Source: Sanderia malayensis
Taxonomy: Eukaryota; Cnidaria; Scyphozoa; Semaeostomeae; Pelagiidae
Direction of reading: 5' to 3'
NCBI GenBank assembly: GCA_013076295.1
Contig: RQOL01000642.1
Span: forward strand, 62,001 to 126,000
Length of the DNA stretch: 64,000 bases
Shown: in pieces, positions 36,864 to 48,700 of the stretch
Numbering within the stretch: the stretch's first letter is position 1
Layout: each line of letters begins with the position of its first letter
Program-made: the position numbers and the translations under genes
The notes under the pieces: model-generated
What the model was told of the DNA's origin: nothing
The model's input: the letters and a program-made list of their open reading frames with translations, nothing else
The model's database searches: none

Positions 36864-38504
36864 ATGGCGGATCCACTTACTCTACTTCGTCAGTTTAATA
36901 TCAACAAGAAAGAGATTCAAGAAGATGATAAATTCATAACATTTGATGCAGTATCGTTTTTGAAAATTGCCAGAACGAATTACGTTATATGCAGAACGAC
37001 GCCGAAAGAATACTACACGCTAGAAGCGTTGTTATTTCTTCTGAAAAATGTCCACCTTTCTCATCCAATTTACGTGCAGAGAGCTGGTGCAGCTAAAGTA
37101 CCGGTCGTTCGTTTTCCAGATCGTAAAGATCTGCTGGCATATCTAAATGGAGAGAAAGAAACGACGGGAAGTATTGATAAGAGTGCGCCGTTGGAGTTGC
37201 CTGTTCAGAGGACAACGACCGCCTCTGCTAAAAGGCCTCTTGCCGGTGAAGGCTCTTCAGAAGGAGCCAAGAAGGCACGGGCAGACGATGGTCAAGCAAG
37301 GTATGATATTCAAGAATGGCTGGCGTCTAAGCTCCAAGATAAAAAAGAAGGAGCTGTCACCACGGAGAAAATCCGAAAAGAAGGAAAGGGTGGCCTGAAC
37401 ACTGTAATGTCCGTAGAAAAAATTGCAGAAATCAAGCGAAAGATCATAACAAGAAAAAGAGGCACCATCAAGGGAGATGATGAACTTGAATCGGGGATGC
37501 TAGAGCAAGCACCCGTGCCCCCAACTGCTTTTACTGCCATTCCAGACATCGAGACGGATGTGACAAAGGATATTGTGATGCGTGAGAGACTTCTCAGGAC
37601 GAGAACAAGCGTTCTCCAAAGCTCAGGCAAAGTCTTCCTGAAGAATGTCTTGGCCATACTGCAATCAATCAAGGCAATCGAAGAAGGCAAGGCCGGCCAA
37701 CAACAACAGCAACCTCCAAAAAAAGAGGTTCCGGAGGTAGTCAAGAAGCCAGTGCCAGCAGCTTCTTACAGTCGTTACGACCAGGAGAGATTTGGAAGCC
37801 AGATAGATAAAGGTGGGTTCAAAATCGACACAAGTGCAACTTTTCACGGTCTCAGTCTTGAGAGTGTGAAAGAAGGGAAGAGCCAGCGTCCAAGCCCTGC
37901 CTATGCCCAGAGCAAGTCTTCATCTTCGAGACCTGCTTCAGGCATGTCGAAACCAAGCAATCTTCCCCAAAAGAGAGAATCAAAGACTCCGATAATCATT
38001 GTGCCAGCAGGGACGACTTCGCTAATAACATTGCTGAATGCAAAGGACTTGTTACAAGATTGCAAATTCTGTAATCCAGATGAGAAGAAGCGTATGGGTG
38101 CAATTAAGGAGAATGAGGTATTAGTGCAGCGTAAGAAGGATGTGACAATAAACCAGCAGCCGCAAACTGTCACGCTGCCAATCCGTGTCATTGATCAACC
38201 GTTAAAGTTGACACCTGCTGAATGGAACAGGGTTGTCGCTGTGTTTGTCCAAGGTCCACTTTGGCAGTTCAAGGGGTGGCCTTTGGTGCTACCTGGTGGC
38301 TCACCGGTGCAGATATTCACGAAAATCAAAGGCTTTCACATAAAATTTGATGATATGAAGGTTGATCCGAACGTGAAGAAATGGGATGTTGAAGTACTCA
38401 CCATCAACAGGAATAGAAGGCACATGGACAGGGCGTGTGTTTTAAAGTTTTGGGAAGTGCTGGAGAAGTTTATGCAGAAGCATAAACCAAACCTACGGTT
38501 CTAG
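36864..38504 (+). CDS. CDC73: CDC73 / parafibromin, Paf1 complex subunit (intronless)
   Basis: A single uninterrupted frame of 546 aa (human parafibromin is 531). Residues 1-100 match the conserved N-terminal domain (MADPLTLLRQFNINKKEI, EYYTLEALLFLLKNVHLSHP, VPVVRFPDRKDLLAYLNGE). The middle is charged and low-complexity. Residues about 375-546 match the Ras-like CDC73 C-terminal domain (TTSLITLLNAKDLLQDCKF, VIDQPLKLTPAEWNRVVAVF, VQGPLWQFKGWPLVLPGGSP) and end HKPNLRF. In the nucleus CDC73 works with PAF1, CTR9, LEO1 and RTF1 on RNA polymerase II elongation and histone modification. I chose the second in-frame ATG (36864) because homology starts there; the first (36846) adds six residues. The gene has no introns, unlike many animal CDC73 genes. 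Its 5' side abuts the palindromic element. Confidence 0.95.
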   Translation: MADPLTLLRQFNINKKEIQEDDKFITFDAVSFLKIARTNYVICRTTPKEYYTLEALLFLLKNVHLSHPIYVQRAGAAKVPVVRFPDRKDLLAYLNGEKETTGSIDKSAPLELPVQRTTTASAKRPLAGEGSSEGAKKARADDGQARYDIQEWLASKLQDKKEGAVTTEKIRKEGKGGLNTVMSVEKIAEIKRKIITRKRGTIKGDDELESGMLEQAPVPPTAFTAIPDIETDVTKDIVMRERLLRTRTSVLQSSGKVFLKNVLAILQSIKAIEEGKAGQQQQQPPKKEVPEVVKKPVPAASYSRYDQERFGSQIDKGGFKIDTSATFHGLSLESVKEGKSQRPSPAYAQSKSSSSRPASGMSKPSNLPQKRESKTPIIIVPAGTTSLITLLNAKDLLQDCKFCNPDEKKRMGAIKENEVLVQRKKDVTINQQPQTVTLPIRVIDQPLKLTPAEWNRVVAVFVQGPLWQFKGWPLVLPGGSPVQIFTKIKGFHIKFDDMKVDPNVKKWDVEVLTINRNRRHMDRACVLKFWEVLEKFMQKHKPNLRF

Positions 38505-39746
38505 GGAATGTGAATGGCTATCTTTACCTGGCTATATGTAATCTACAGTTGTAATGAACTACATTGACGAAGTCGGTAGCTGTGTGGCTATACTACAGAT
38601 ATATGCTTTAGAAAGTCTGAATTTTTTCTCACTTGCATATAATTTGTTTAAAAATGTAGTAGATTTATGTTTGCCGTGGACAAAGTATTTGCCTTCTTTG
38701 AAATTTGAATATACTAAAAATGGAATAGTAATTTCGTTTTATATAGTAGTTCAACACTGATCTGTTTCATTGGTTGATTTTGTGTGTTTTATAATGTGGT
38801 TTATAATTTTTTCATTTTGTGTTACTAAGGTTCAAAATTGTAGTAATCAGAAGATCATAAGAACATAACCACAACTTGTAAGATATGATACAACATATTA
38901 ACAAAACCAGAGCTGTAAAGTGTATTTTATTTATTTATCTCTCTTTGATAACCGACCCCTTGCTCCGGTTTATTTTTGAATCGGTAAAAATTAGTTATTC
39001 CATCCGGTCTTTAACTCGAGCCTCGTAATGGCGATGATGGTGATCTTCACGATCGCCATGGAAGTGCTATGGAAACAATATTATACTCATTTAATTTGAT
39101 TGCTCATTTAAACTTATGTTCAATAAAAGGTTATTGAAGGTATGTGTTTCTATGCTTTATTTGCTTTCAGGTATAAAGTTTGTGCTGAAAAATGCAAAAA
39201 TCAGTATAGGCTTCGTTATCTTTGTGCAAGTTTAAATCTGTGTCGGTATTTGTGATCTGTGTGTGTGCGACCAAACAGGCCCATATACGATTTGTGTTGT
39301 TCTCGTCATAATGGCAGACCCTCCTGTTCTTTTTTTAAAGCAATGAAAGGCTATTTAAAATTAAGTTAAGTTGATTGCCCGAGCCACAGTAGCTAATGCT
39401 AAGATGCATAGTTTTTTCTAGAACTTCAGATTAGGATATGCTATTTCGGTGCGCAGCGGTGTAGAGGGGGGAGGGGCAGGTTTGAGAAATTTTTGCCCTG
39501 GGAAGGTCGATTCTGATCACTGTAAAAGCCCCATTAAGCCAGGAGGGGCTTGTTTAATTTTTATCTTTCAGAGGGAGGCTTGATTAGAGTCAGGGGGAGT
39601 TTAGTAGAGTTTTTTAGTATCTGTAAGTTATTAATTTATTATCACTGTAATTTATATAAGCACCTAAATATGCTCTTTGAATGCATAGCCAATGGTTTTG
39701 TGGAAGTTGAGATGAAGTAAAGTCCAACGAATTCTAATTCAAGAAA
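38505..39746. other. CDC73 3' flank and intergenic DNA
   Basis: The CDC73 3' untranslated region probably ends near 39140. The rest is AT-rich with a G-rich patch near 39462-39480. No other gene is supported. Confidence 0.5.
39122..39127 (+). terminator. Candidate CDC73 poly(A) signal AATAAA
   Basis: The first clear AATAAA downstream of the CDC73 stop, about 620 bases away, followed by a GT-rich stretch. Plausible but unproven. Confidence 0.4.
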
Positions 39747-42700
39747 ATGCCGAATGTTTTACTGAGTCCCAACATAGGGAGTTTTAATGGAGGTAGACAC
39801 CAGGCGTCAGGTTTGACTGACGTTGAAGATGCAAAGAGTTTAAATCAGAGCAATATGTGGGCGATTTCAAAAGACATATATCCAAAGAGAGAAAAGAAAA
39901 TGATTTCACCAATATTGCGTGAATCATCGGATGGCAAACCACAGAGCAACCGATGGTTGTCTCGATCCATTACAAGTCCGGAGATCCCACTGAAGCAGAT
40001 GACGAGATCTCCAAGATCTGATACAGAATTGTCAAATGCAGGATTGAATAACGTCCAAGCTGGCCACAGTGGTAAAACCTTAACATTTTAATTTATGTTG
40101 CCATCTAACTTATATTCATGTAGCAATGAGCCCACTGGAAGGTGGTAAATATGATTGTGCAAGTTTTCAATGGCACAATGAAACATTACAGTACTCTGCA
40201 CCATGGGGAGGACTGGTAGGGACATGTCCTCAGGGTCAATTTTCTAATTGTTCTAATCGAAGCATTATTGTATTATAAGTTGTTGGGTCATCAAAATGGG
40301 CGTGGTTGTTAAAGGGTGTGGTCACCAAGCTGTTTTCCCCATTTTTATGGTTATTGCTAACACTGGTTACCTGTACTCATTGGTGATAGCTAACTATAGC
40401 CTTCTTTAGCTGTAGATTAGAAGTAGTTGAAAAATCACTCTATTTCTTATTAGCCACAGTTTTGACAGTTTAAATTCTGTAGCATTGTTTTAACTTGTGC
40501 CCACAAGGGCTGATTCTGAAAATCACCTTCAAAACAGTTTAAGTGAAAGTTTCCTCTATCTCACCTCTTATTTGTACTGCAATTCTCCTCCTGTCAATGC
40601 TGTTATCTTTTAAGACTTTATATAACATTGCAGAGCAGCCTGAGTAAGTTGTGTCCTTTATTTTCTCAGCATCCAGTGCATCAGATGGTGTTATTGGCAT
40701 TATCCAAGCTGAGAATATCATGAAGGAAAAAATCAGGAGAAGATACACAGATATAAGAGATGTGAGTTTAACGCCACCATATGCTTTATGATCCATATAC
40801 GTACTGTAATGCAATTGGGTAAAATGCATACGTCATTCAAGCTTGGGTCTTGCACTAAAATTGTCTTACTGATTACTGATGGATGTTATTATCTGTGGTT
40901 ATATAATGTTAATTCATATCATTTGTATTCGGTTTTCTTGTTTTCGGTACATGTATGTATAGTATTTTGCATTTGTTACAGGCATTTCAAATGCTGGACT
41001 TACAAAGATCTTTCACAGTCAGCGTGTCTGACTTTAGAAGAGTGATCCATGCATTTTGCGTGCAGCTTTCGGATGATCAGTTCAACCACCTCTTAGTCAA
41101 GGTCAGTCATGTAGAATACTCTTTACGTTTTCCCAGGATGGATGCTTTTTTTCATCAATCCTCTCTTATGCTGTACCATGTTCCTAATCACACTACATGT
41201 GTCTTTTGTTGCTGATGAAGTTGCAGCATTCCCATCGCTAGAATGGCTGAAGAGCGTAGAGCGTTATGTTGAGAGGGGATTCAGTATTCTAACGCTTAAT
41301 AGCATCCAACTATTTTCCATGCCTATCCTATCGCATGAAAGCTCTATATGGTAACATTGCAATTTATTAACATCGATCAGATGTTAATAATCATAGCTTT
41401 ATATCAAAAAGTCCAAAAAGCTGCAATCTTCTTTGCCATGCTATTTTCTTGTTTTCCATCCTCGTCAGATTTATTATTATTTCCAAATCTATTTACTAAC
41501 CTTTTTGTTTATAAGGAAGGAAACCAGTTCAGATGTCTGTTTTGACGTTGTTAACAAGCGTTCAACCACCTCCACTTCCATTGTAGATTGGCGCAAAGAA
41601 GGACTCCATGATTAACTACATTTCATTCCTTGAGAAATTCCGGACTGGTCCGGTGTTTATATCATCCGAAGCAAAACACCTCAACTCGCCAGTACCAAGG
41701 TAAGCTCTACGTCATAACACGTTTCGGATAGCAAACGTTTCGGATAGCAAACGTTTTCGAAGTAGCGTCTCACTCTCAACTATACTATATACCAATTTGA
41801 AGTTAACTGTGAAACGTATTTGAGAAAGCGAATGCTGGAGATACCGGACTGTCGAGATAACAGATGTCAATCTATATAGCAGATGTATATCTCTTTCGGA
41901 TTGCTTCGTGTGTCGCTTGGAAATGCCCTGACGGATCGATGGAATGTCCTCTTACACACGTAGCAATTAGCACATACAAATATGTCTAATAAAAATACCT
42001 ATAAATCCTTACGTAATGCAAATCTATATTCGTCGCGATAAAATGAAACTTTAGACATATAGGAATGGCTATTGTGTTTTTCATTGCAGAACTGCTGACC
42101 AGAGACAAGAGTCATTTGAAGAAGTGGAAAATAGGATGAGGATCAAGGTAGGCTAGTCATGTGTATAGTATACATCACATATAGCATACATATAGCATAC
42201 ATATAGCATACATATAGTATACATATAGTATACATATAGTTTACATATAGTATAGCTACATATAGTATGCTATGAAGGTTTTCTGTGAATTTTTTCGTGA
42301 AGACACAGAAGCGAAGCTCACCTTTCAGCTGTACAAAAAACTGACCAAAAAATGCTGATTATGTTATGATTTATTAAATCAAATAATTTAGAGCGAAAAC
42401 TTGTAATAGAGCAAGCAATATGTGTCCAGAATCGTTGCTTGCTTCCTCGCCCTCTTGTGGCTACTTTATTACTTTGCCTACTTCTCTGCTTTATGTATGT
42501 CCATAAGCAAAGGAGAGTTAGTAAGCATAATCTGGTATGTTAATTCTTGTTGTTTTTATCTTCCATAAGCTAAGTACAAGTTTGTCGAACTTCTTGAAAG
42601 CTGTACGGTTATTTGACTACAATCGAGACGGCCATGTTCAGAGAAATGAGCTGAAACGTTGCTTGGATAGTGCCTGTTTCAAGCTGTCCGATGCTAATTT

Positions 42701-45700
42701 CGAAAAGTGAGTTTTAGTCTTGCATATTCTATTCTGTTGTTATTTGTGATGAATTTTGGTATTTTTTTTTTTGGCTTTTATTTTTTTGCTTTTCCGTACT
42801 TATAGATTGCTTCAGAAATTTGATATTACGAGAGGTTCTCATAGTATAGAGTACATGGATTTCTTGAGGAGATTGGGTGTGGATACGAGAACCCAGAAGC
42901 AACAAAATAAAGGGAATCAGCAATGTAAGTTTTCTTCTTTGTTCTACCTGTGGCTAAATAAAAATCTACTGTTGGAAAATCTATGGTTTCCCTATAATAG
43001 ATAACGTGTTGATCTTTGAATAGTCACTTAACCATACACTCTTCAGGTCGGCTCAGTGGTCTAATGGTATGATTCTCGCTTTGGGTGCGAGAGGCTCCGG
43101 GTTCGATTCCCGGCTGAGCCCCATTTTTGACCTTGCTTTATTTTTTATTTTGTATTTCAAATTTTTTCCCCTTAAGGCCTGGTTACACTGTAGATAATGA
43201 ATTAGATATTCCCAATTTAGAAACGCTAAAAACGGAAACGATTATCTTATAGTGTATACGCGCCATTTAAGGCCCGAATACACCTAGCTATTTCGCATTA
43301 TTTATTCCCAAAATAGCCGCGGTTAGAATAAATAACGGAATATTGCAAGGTGTATATGCGCGTTCTATTTTCCATTCTACATTCCATTCTATATTTAATA
43401 AACCCATTCATTTGAGCACTGCTTGGCCTAAATATGGGGACATGATTGATATAGGGCATTTAAATGAGTTTTAAACAATCCTCATTTGTACCATTCTTAG
43501 TTTCGCAAGCATTTTAATGTTCATTTGGTTGAAAATACAGAAAAGAACATAAAGGTATACAGCGCGAGGTTGATTTGAGACAACCGCGCGAAGAACGTGG
43601 AAAGTATAAATTACCATGAACATACATTGATAAGAAGGCATGTGAATGCAACATAAAACATTGTTTCTTTTATGTTGATTGCCCAAAAACTGGAATTTCA
43701 GTACTGGAAATTCTGAAATTCTACAGAAATACGTCACCAGACAGTCGGTTTCTTTATGTCTGCAGTTTTATGCTAGAAACACAAAATCATGCTGAGAATA
43801 TCGGATGGAATAAAATCAAAACGTTTTGATTTTATTCCATCGAATATTCTCAGCTTCTTTTGCTTATTTTGACAAGGTGTTAATTCGATTTTTCCCCCCC
43901 GACGGACTATTTTTGGGATGTCTGGAGAATAAATAATGCAAAATAGCTAGGTGTATTCGGGCCTTTAGATAATAATTTAGATAATACAGTTAAAGCATCA
44001 TGACTCAACTATAACCAGCGAGGAAAGTGGCAAACCGTGAGGTATTTACGTAAAAGAATATCGAAAACATCTTATCATACATTTCATACATTTCTTCAGT
44101 CACTTTTTGTGGGGTGTGCCATTCCTCAAGTTGTACAGAATTTCATGTTATAATAAAATAAATTCATGTCAAAAACATTATCAGCTTCCATTTTCACCGA
44201 CATAGTTTGTGAATTTACTCTGTGCGTCCATTTTATTGTTCAAAATCAATTATATACCGTTTACGATGCTTTTCGCTTCCAAAATTGCAAAGGAATACAA
44301 CGCGAGACAGTCGGTGTTTGTTTGTCTCGCGATTTGACACATCATGCTGGGAAAATCTTGATGAATAAAATCAAAAAGTTTTGATTTTATTCATCAAGAT
44401 TTCACAGCACGATTTGACAGTTTGCTTCTTGCCGCTAATTGGAATTTAGATATCTTGCGTTATGTTACACACGAAGATATCTATCAGACAGGCTATTTGT
44501 GGTATGTCTGGAGGAATATCTAATTCATTATCTACAGTGTAACCAGGCCTTTATACTTTCAATTACAATGCATTATATAAGGATGGGAAATTAATTTGTT
44601 TATTTAAACTCTCTCACCAAAAAGGAAAACAATGGTTTGTTAAGAAAATCAAAAACGACAGTTTTCACGAATTTTTTTGAGCCTTGGCAAAAAAATTAAT
44701 ATTTTCTTAGAAAAAATATCCAGCACAGCACGGGATTTATTCGGTTAAAGGTCTCCGCGAGGGGCACGCAGAGAAGTGGGGGGCGTTTAATAGTGCCCTT
44801 ACAATACCCAAACCACAGCAGAATTGTTTTTATGCGTGGACATTGCAATGAACTGTGAGGTCCTTTCATTCTCAACTACGCTTTCACTCTCCATGTCCTC
44901 GTCACTGAACAATTGTTATCACAAGAAATTATTTTCAAGAACAACACACACAGTGGTGGTTTTACTCAGGATTGCGCGGCATTTCTTTCTAAAAAGTTCA
45001 CCTAAAAGACTGAAAAATTTGGTACACACTTCAAAGTTAGAAAGATGGGAGGAGACTAATAAGTAGCTTCTAGCACAGCTGTTTTCCTGAAGTTCGAGTG
45101 ATACATGTATGTATCAGATGGTAGAGGAAAGTGTGGAGATTTAGCCTGGATTGGACAACCTTTGTATTGGGGCCTTAATGCGGAGCCTTGAAAGCTCGAC
45201 TGAGGCCGAAGTAAGTACTGAGGTTCACATCAAGACAAAAGCTGGTAAAACTTGCTGCTTAAACGCTAAGACAGGAATACACAACAGAGTGGGCGACATT
45301 AAAATTGCAGTGTTACACATTTAAGTTGATGCCGTAATAATAAAAGTTTCGTTTCTGCTGGCAATATTTTGTATTGTCTTTGGTGATGCAGCAATTTCGT
45401 CGTTAATGCTGAATTGAAAAGAAAGCAATCGACTCGTTAGGTTTTTAATCGTTCGCTTTACGATCTTTCCGAGCTGCAAATTATAGGTCTTGAGTAGTTG
45501 TAAATTGTCCGGTTGATATTGGTGCTTGTACCACTGTGTAGCTGCACTTGTCGCGTTATTGCTTAAGCATGTGTTCACGAGAGATTCTGGTCACGATTAG
45601 CAACTGCTTCTTTGGACGATCTGGTATGGTGGAGCAACATCAAGCAAGGTCATGATAGCAACACAGTAACCTAAAGTCTGTGTATATTGTTTTGTTTGGA

Positions 45701-48700
45701 AAGAAGAAAGCTGGAGTGAAGATGAGCTTGGCATGAAACCGATGACTGTGACTATACTGTTATTGTTATTGAGGGTTATTAATGCCAAGCAAGGAGAAAG
45801 CCATTGAACACAGCATATTAGACGTAATACATAAACTTGATTGATAAAAAAGGGAAAGTCGATTTGGGAACACATACTTTCATATAATTCAAAGCATTAT
45901 GCCTGGTTGTTTGAAAAAGACTTCAAATGTGCAATCGAGAAAAAGGAAGAAAAAACAAGGCCAGAAATGCTTCGAAAAGAATTTTTTCAGTTCTCGCAAT
46001 AGCGACTTTAATTCGACGAGAGACACGTACAGAACAAGTTACAACGTAACTTTTGGCAATAATGCTTGTAATAAGAAAGCTACAACTTCGAGTTCAACAT
46101 CCAGTGCTACAACCTGCTCAAGATATTCAGTTATTCCACCTATTATCAATGGACAGAGAAACCATTCACCAGATGGTCAACTTATTATGATGGCAACACA
46201 GGGAATAGATAATGGCGCAATTAAGTCAGAGAGTAGCTCTTTAAGCTCTCTGGACTGTGATGATAGTTTACCCACATTGTCTTCGTCATCATCATTGCAA
46301 CAACCAGGGTTGTGTGAGTAGTTAGCAACTGAAAGAAAGTACTAAGATAGCAAGTAACATATGCATTTACATATGCATATGTCTTGATGTACTGGCAAGC
46401 ATATATGCATTTTGGTAAAGTTTAAGCCACAGTATAACTCCTACAAGGATATGGATTCATGTAACAACACGGTCATGTGGATTTGTTTGTTTACATGCAA
46501 TCACAATTGTAATTCTTGAGGCCACCCTGCGCATTGGATGCATAAGAACGACCTGTTGACTCTGCTTTGTTTGACGTGATGCTTGAAATGCTACAACTGT
46601 ATACGTTTCCTTTTCAGTGTTTCTGGATCGGCCATCGAAGAGCAGAGAGCAAAGCAAATCGTCGTCATTCTCGAACACATCAAAGGATCTTGATGCTCTT
46701 ATTGGACTTAAGCTACCTCAGGTAGAAAAAAAGTTCAGAGAAAAGGTCAGTAGCTACGTTTATTTTGTGCAGTGCTTTATTTCGCTGTAACGTCAGCTAA
46801 AACGCTCCTATACCCCTGACACATGAATGCATACAAGGTATTGATCATATAGTGTCTTGATTCAGTGCAAATAGAAAAGGCTCGACGCTTACATTTTGCA
46901 AGGTTTGCGTCTGCATGTTTTTATTGCATCAGAATGTCTCAGCATAGGGTAATACTAATGTCCCGTTCCAGGATGGTTTAATGGATCTATATATAGCTAT
47001 AGCGGAGACAGAGAAGACATGTTTGGCCCAGACACACAAAACTCTTATCTACTTCGTCAACCTAAACACACGTGCTATTCTAGAGTCCTGGGTACAAGTG
47101 TAATAATTAACATAACAATTAACATAACAGTAACATAATTAATAAAGTCATAATGTTACTTCCATTAATACTACAGATGGCACCCAGTGGAAGGAGATGT
47201 TTGTCAATAGAGGCTCCACACTGTGCAGTAATAGCAGTTAATATGTATTTTTGTAATTTGTTTCTAGATGATACAGAAGTTCGCTGACGTGAAAAGAGCT
47301 TTTGTCGCATTCGACAACAAGAGAGATGGTTTTGTAACACTCGACGAGTTGAAACGTGTGCTCATCAATTTCCTCTTTCCAATGTCCGATCAAATGTTTT
47401 CACAGCTCATGGAAAGGTGTGATTTTTATTTATGCTGTATATACATTACAATTTATGAAAGAGGTATTTTAATGGTATTAGCTAGGAATCCTTTCTCAGA
47501 AGCACTATATTGTCTAGGTTTCAAAATCCCATGTGTGTGGTCCACCATGCAAGCATATTGCAATGTTCCACATTGTTGGGTTCAGTTGACATAAACCCCT
47601 TTCCCCAGAGGCTCTGTGTACTCCATTACCGATTTCGGGTGGGGTGGGGGGCAGCTAGTAGCTCGTGGTATCGACCATATGTGTGGGTTTGAATCAGTGA
47701 AGGCATAGGATCAGAACTGGCACTTACTAGCCTACACGATAACACAGTTCATAATGAGTTCCCATAATAAATCACAAATGATAACGACTGTAAAGTATTT
47801 GCGATGTTTAGTTTTCCATGTGCGTACATTGGTCACCGTGATTAAAGTTCGAAGCGATGGTTCTTGGTAACCATTTGTCTGTTCACGTCTCTTACAGGTG
47901 TGGGGTACGCGCTTCGCACAAGATTCCATACGATCATTTCCTCGACAAGTTCAAATCTCTGGGCCAGGAGGGCAATGGACAAACAATACCAATTGTACCA
48001 AGTCACAAGTAGGTTGTTTTTGGGAATACATTTCACCAGTGATCAGAAGGTCTTTGTTTAGATTTTGCTTTGCGTCATTGGGTAAATTTTCCTCTTTGTA
48101 CATTATTATTATTATTTTTTTTTATTGCTATTATTATTATTATGCATGAATGAATGTCGTATCCATCCGAGAAAGAGATCAAGCTTATTTAACATTAGGC
48201 TCGATAAAAACTACCATGCAGTCAATTAATTTAAAGATGGGTTTAAACATGCTGCTATTTGCAATACATTCACTACACAGCTTCAATGTTTTGGGCACAA
48301 AGGGGTACACTACACACTACTTTGGGCTTAATACCCTTATGTAGCCCAAGTATCAAGAGACTCATTTGGATGGATTAACATTATAGCAATAATCATGATA
48401 TATATAAAGTTGCCTATTAGGTCTTAGTTGCAAACATTAACGAGCATGTAATGAACACTTATTTTAATACCCACTTTAATATTTGCTTTGATAGTCTTTT
48501 GAATTTAGCAATTGTTTTATTTGGTAATTTTCTTGTTTTTCCCGTAGAGTGAATCCTATCAGAGAGGCAGAATCACCGTTGGAGATGAAAGAGGTTTGGA
48601 CTCGTTTGAAAAGCCATATCTTGAGCAATTATTCGTCGATTAAAAAGGCGTTCTTAGTCTTTGATGATGTAAGTATTTGGTCAATTTATTTGAATTAATT

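Noticed and set aside
36170..36898. Open frame with TRTARTTRTARI repeats running into the CDC73 start
   Set aside because: Same minisatellite read in the opposite direction; it overlaps CDC73 in a different frame and begins inside a transposon.
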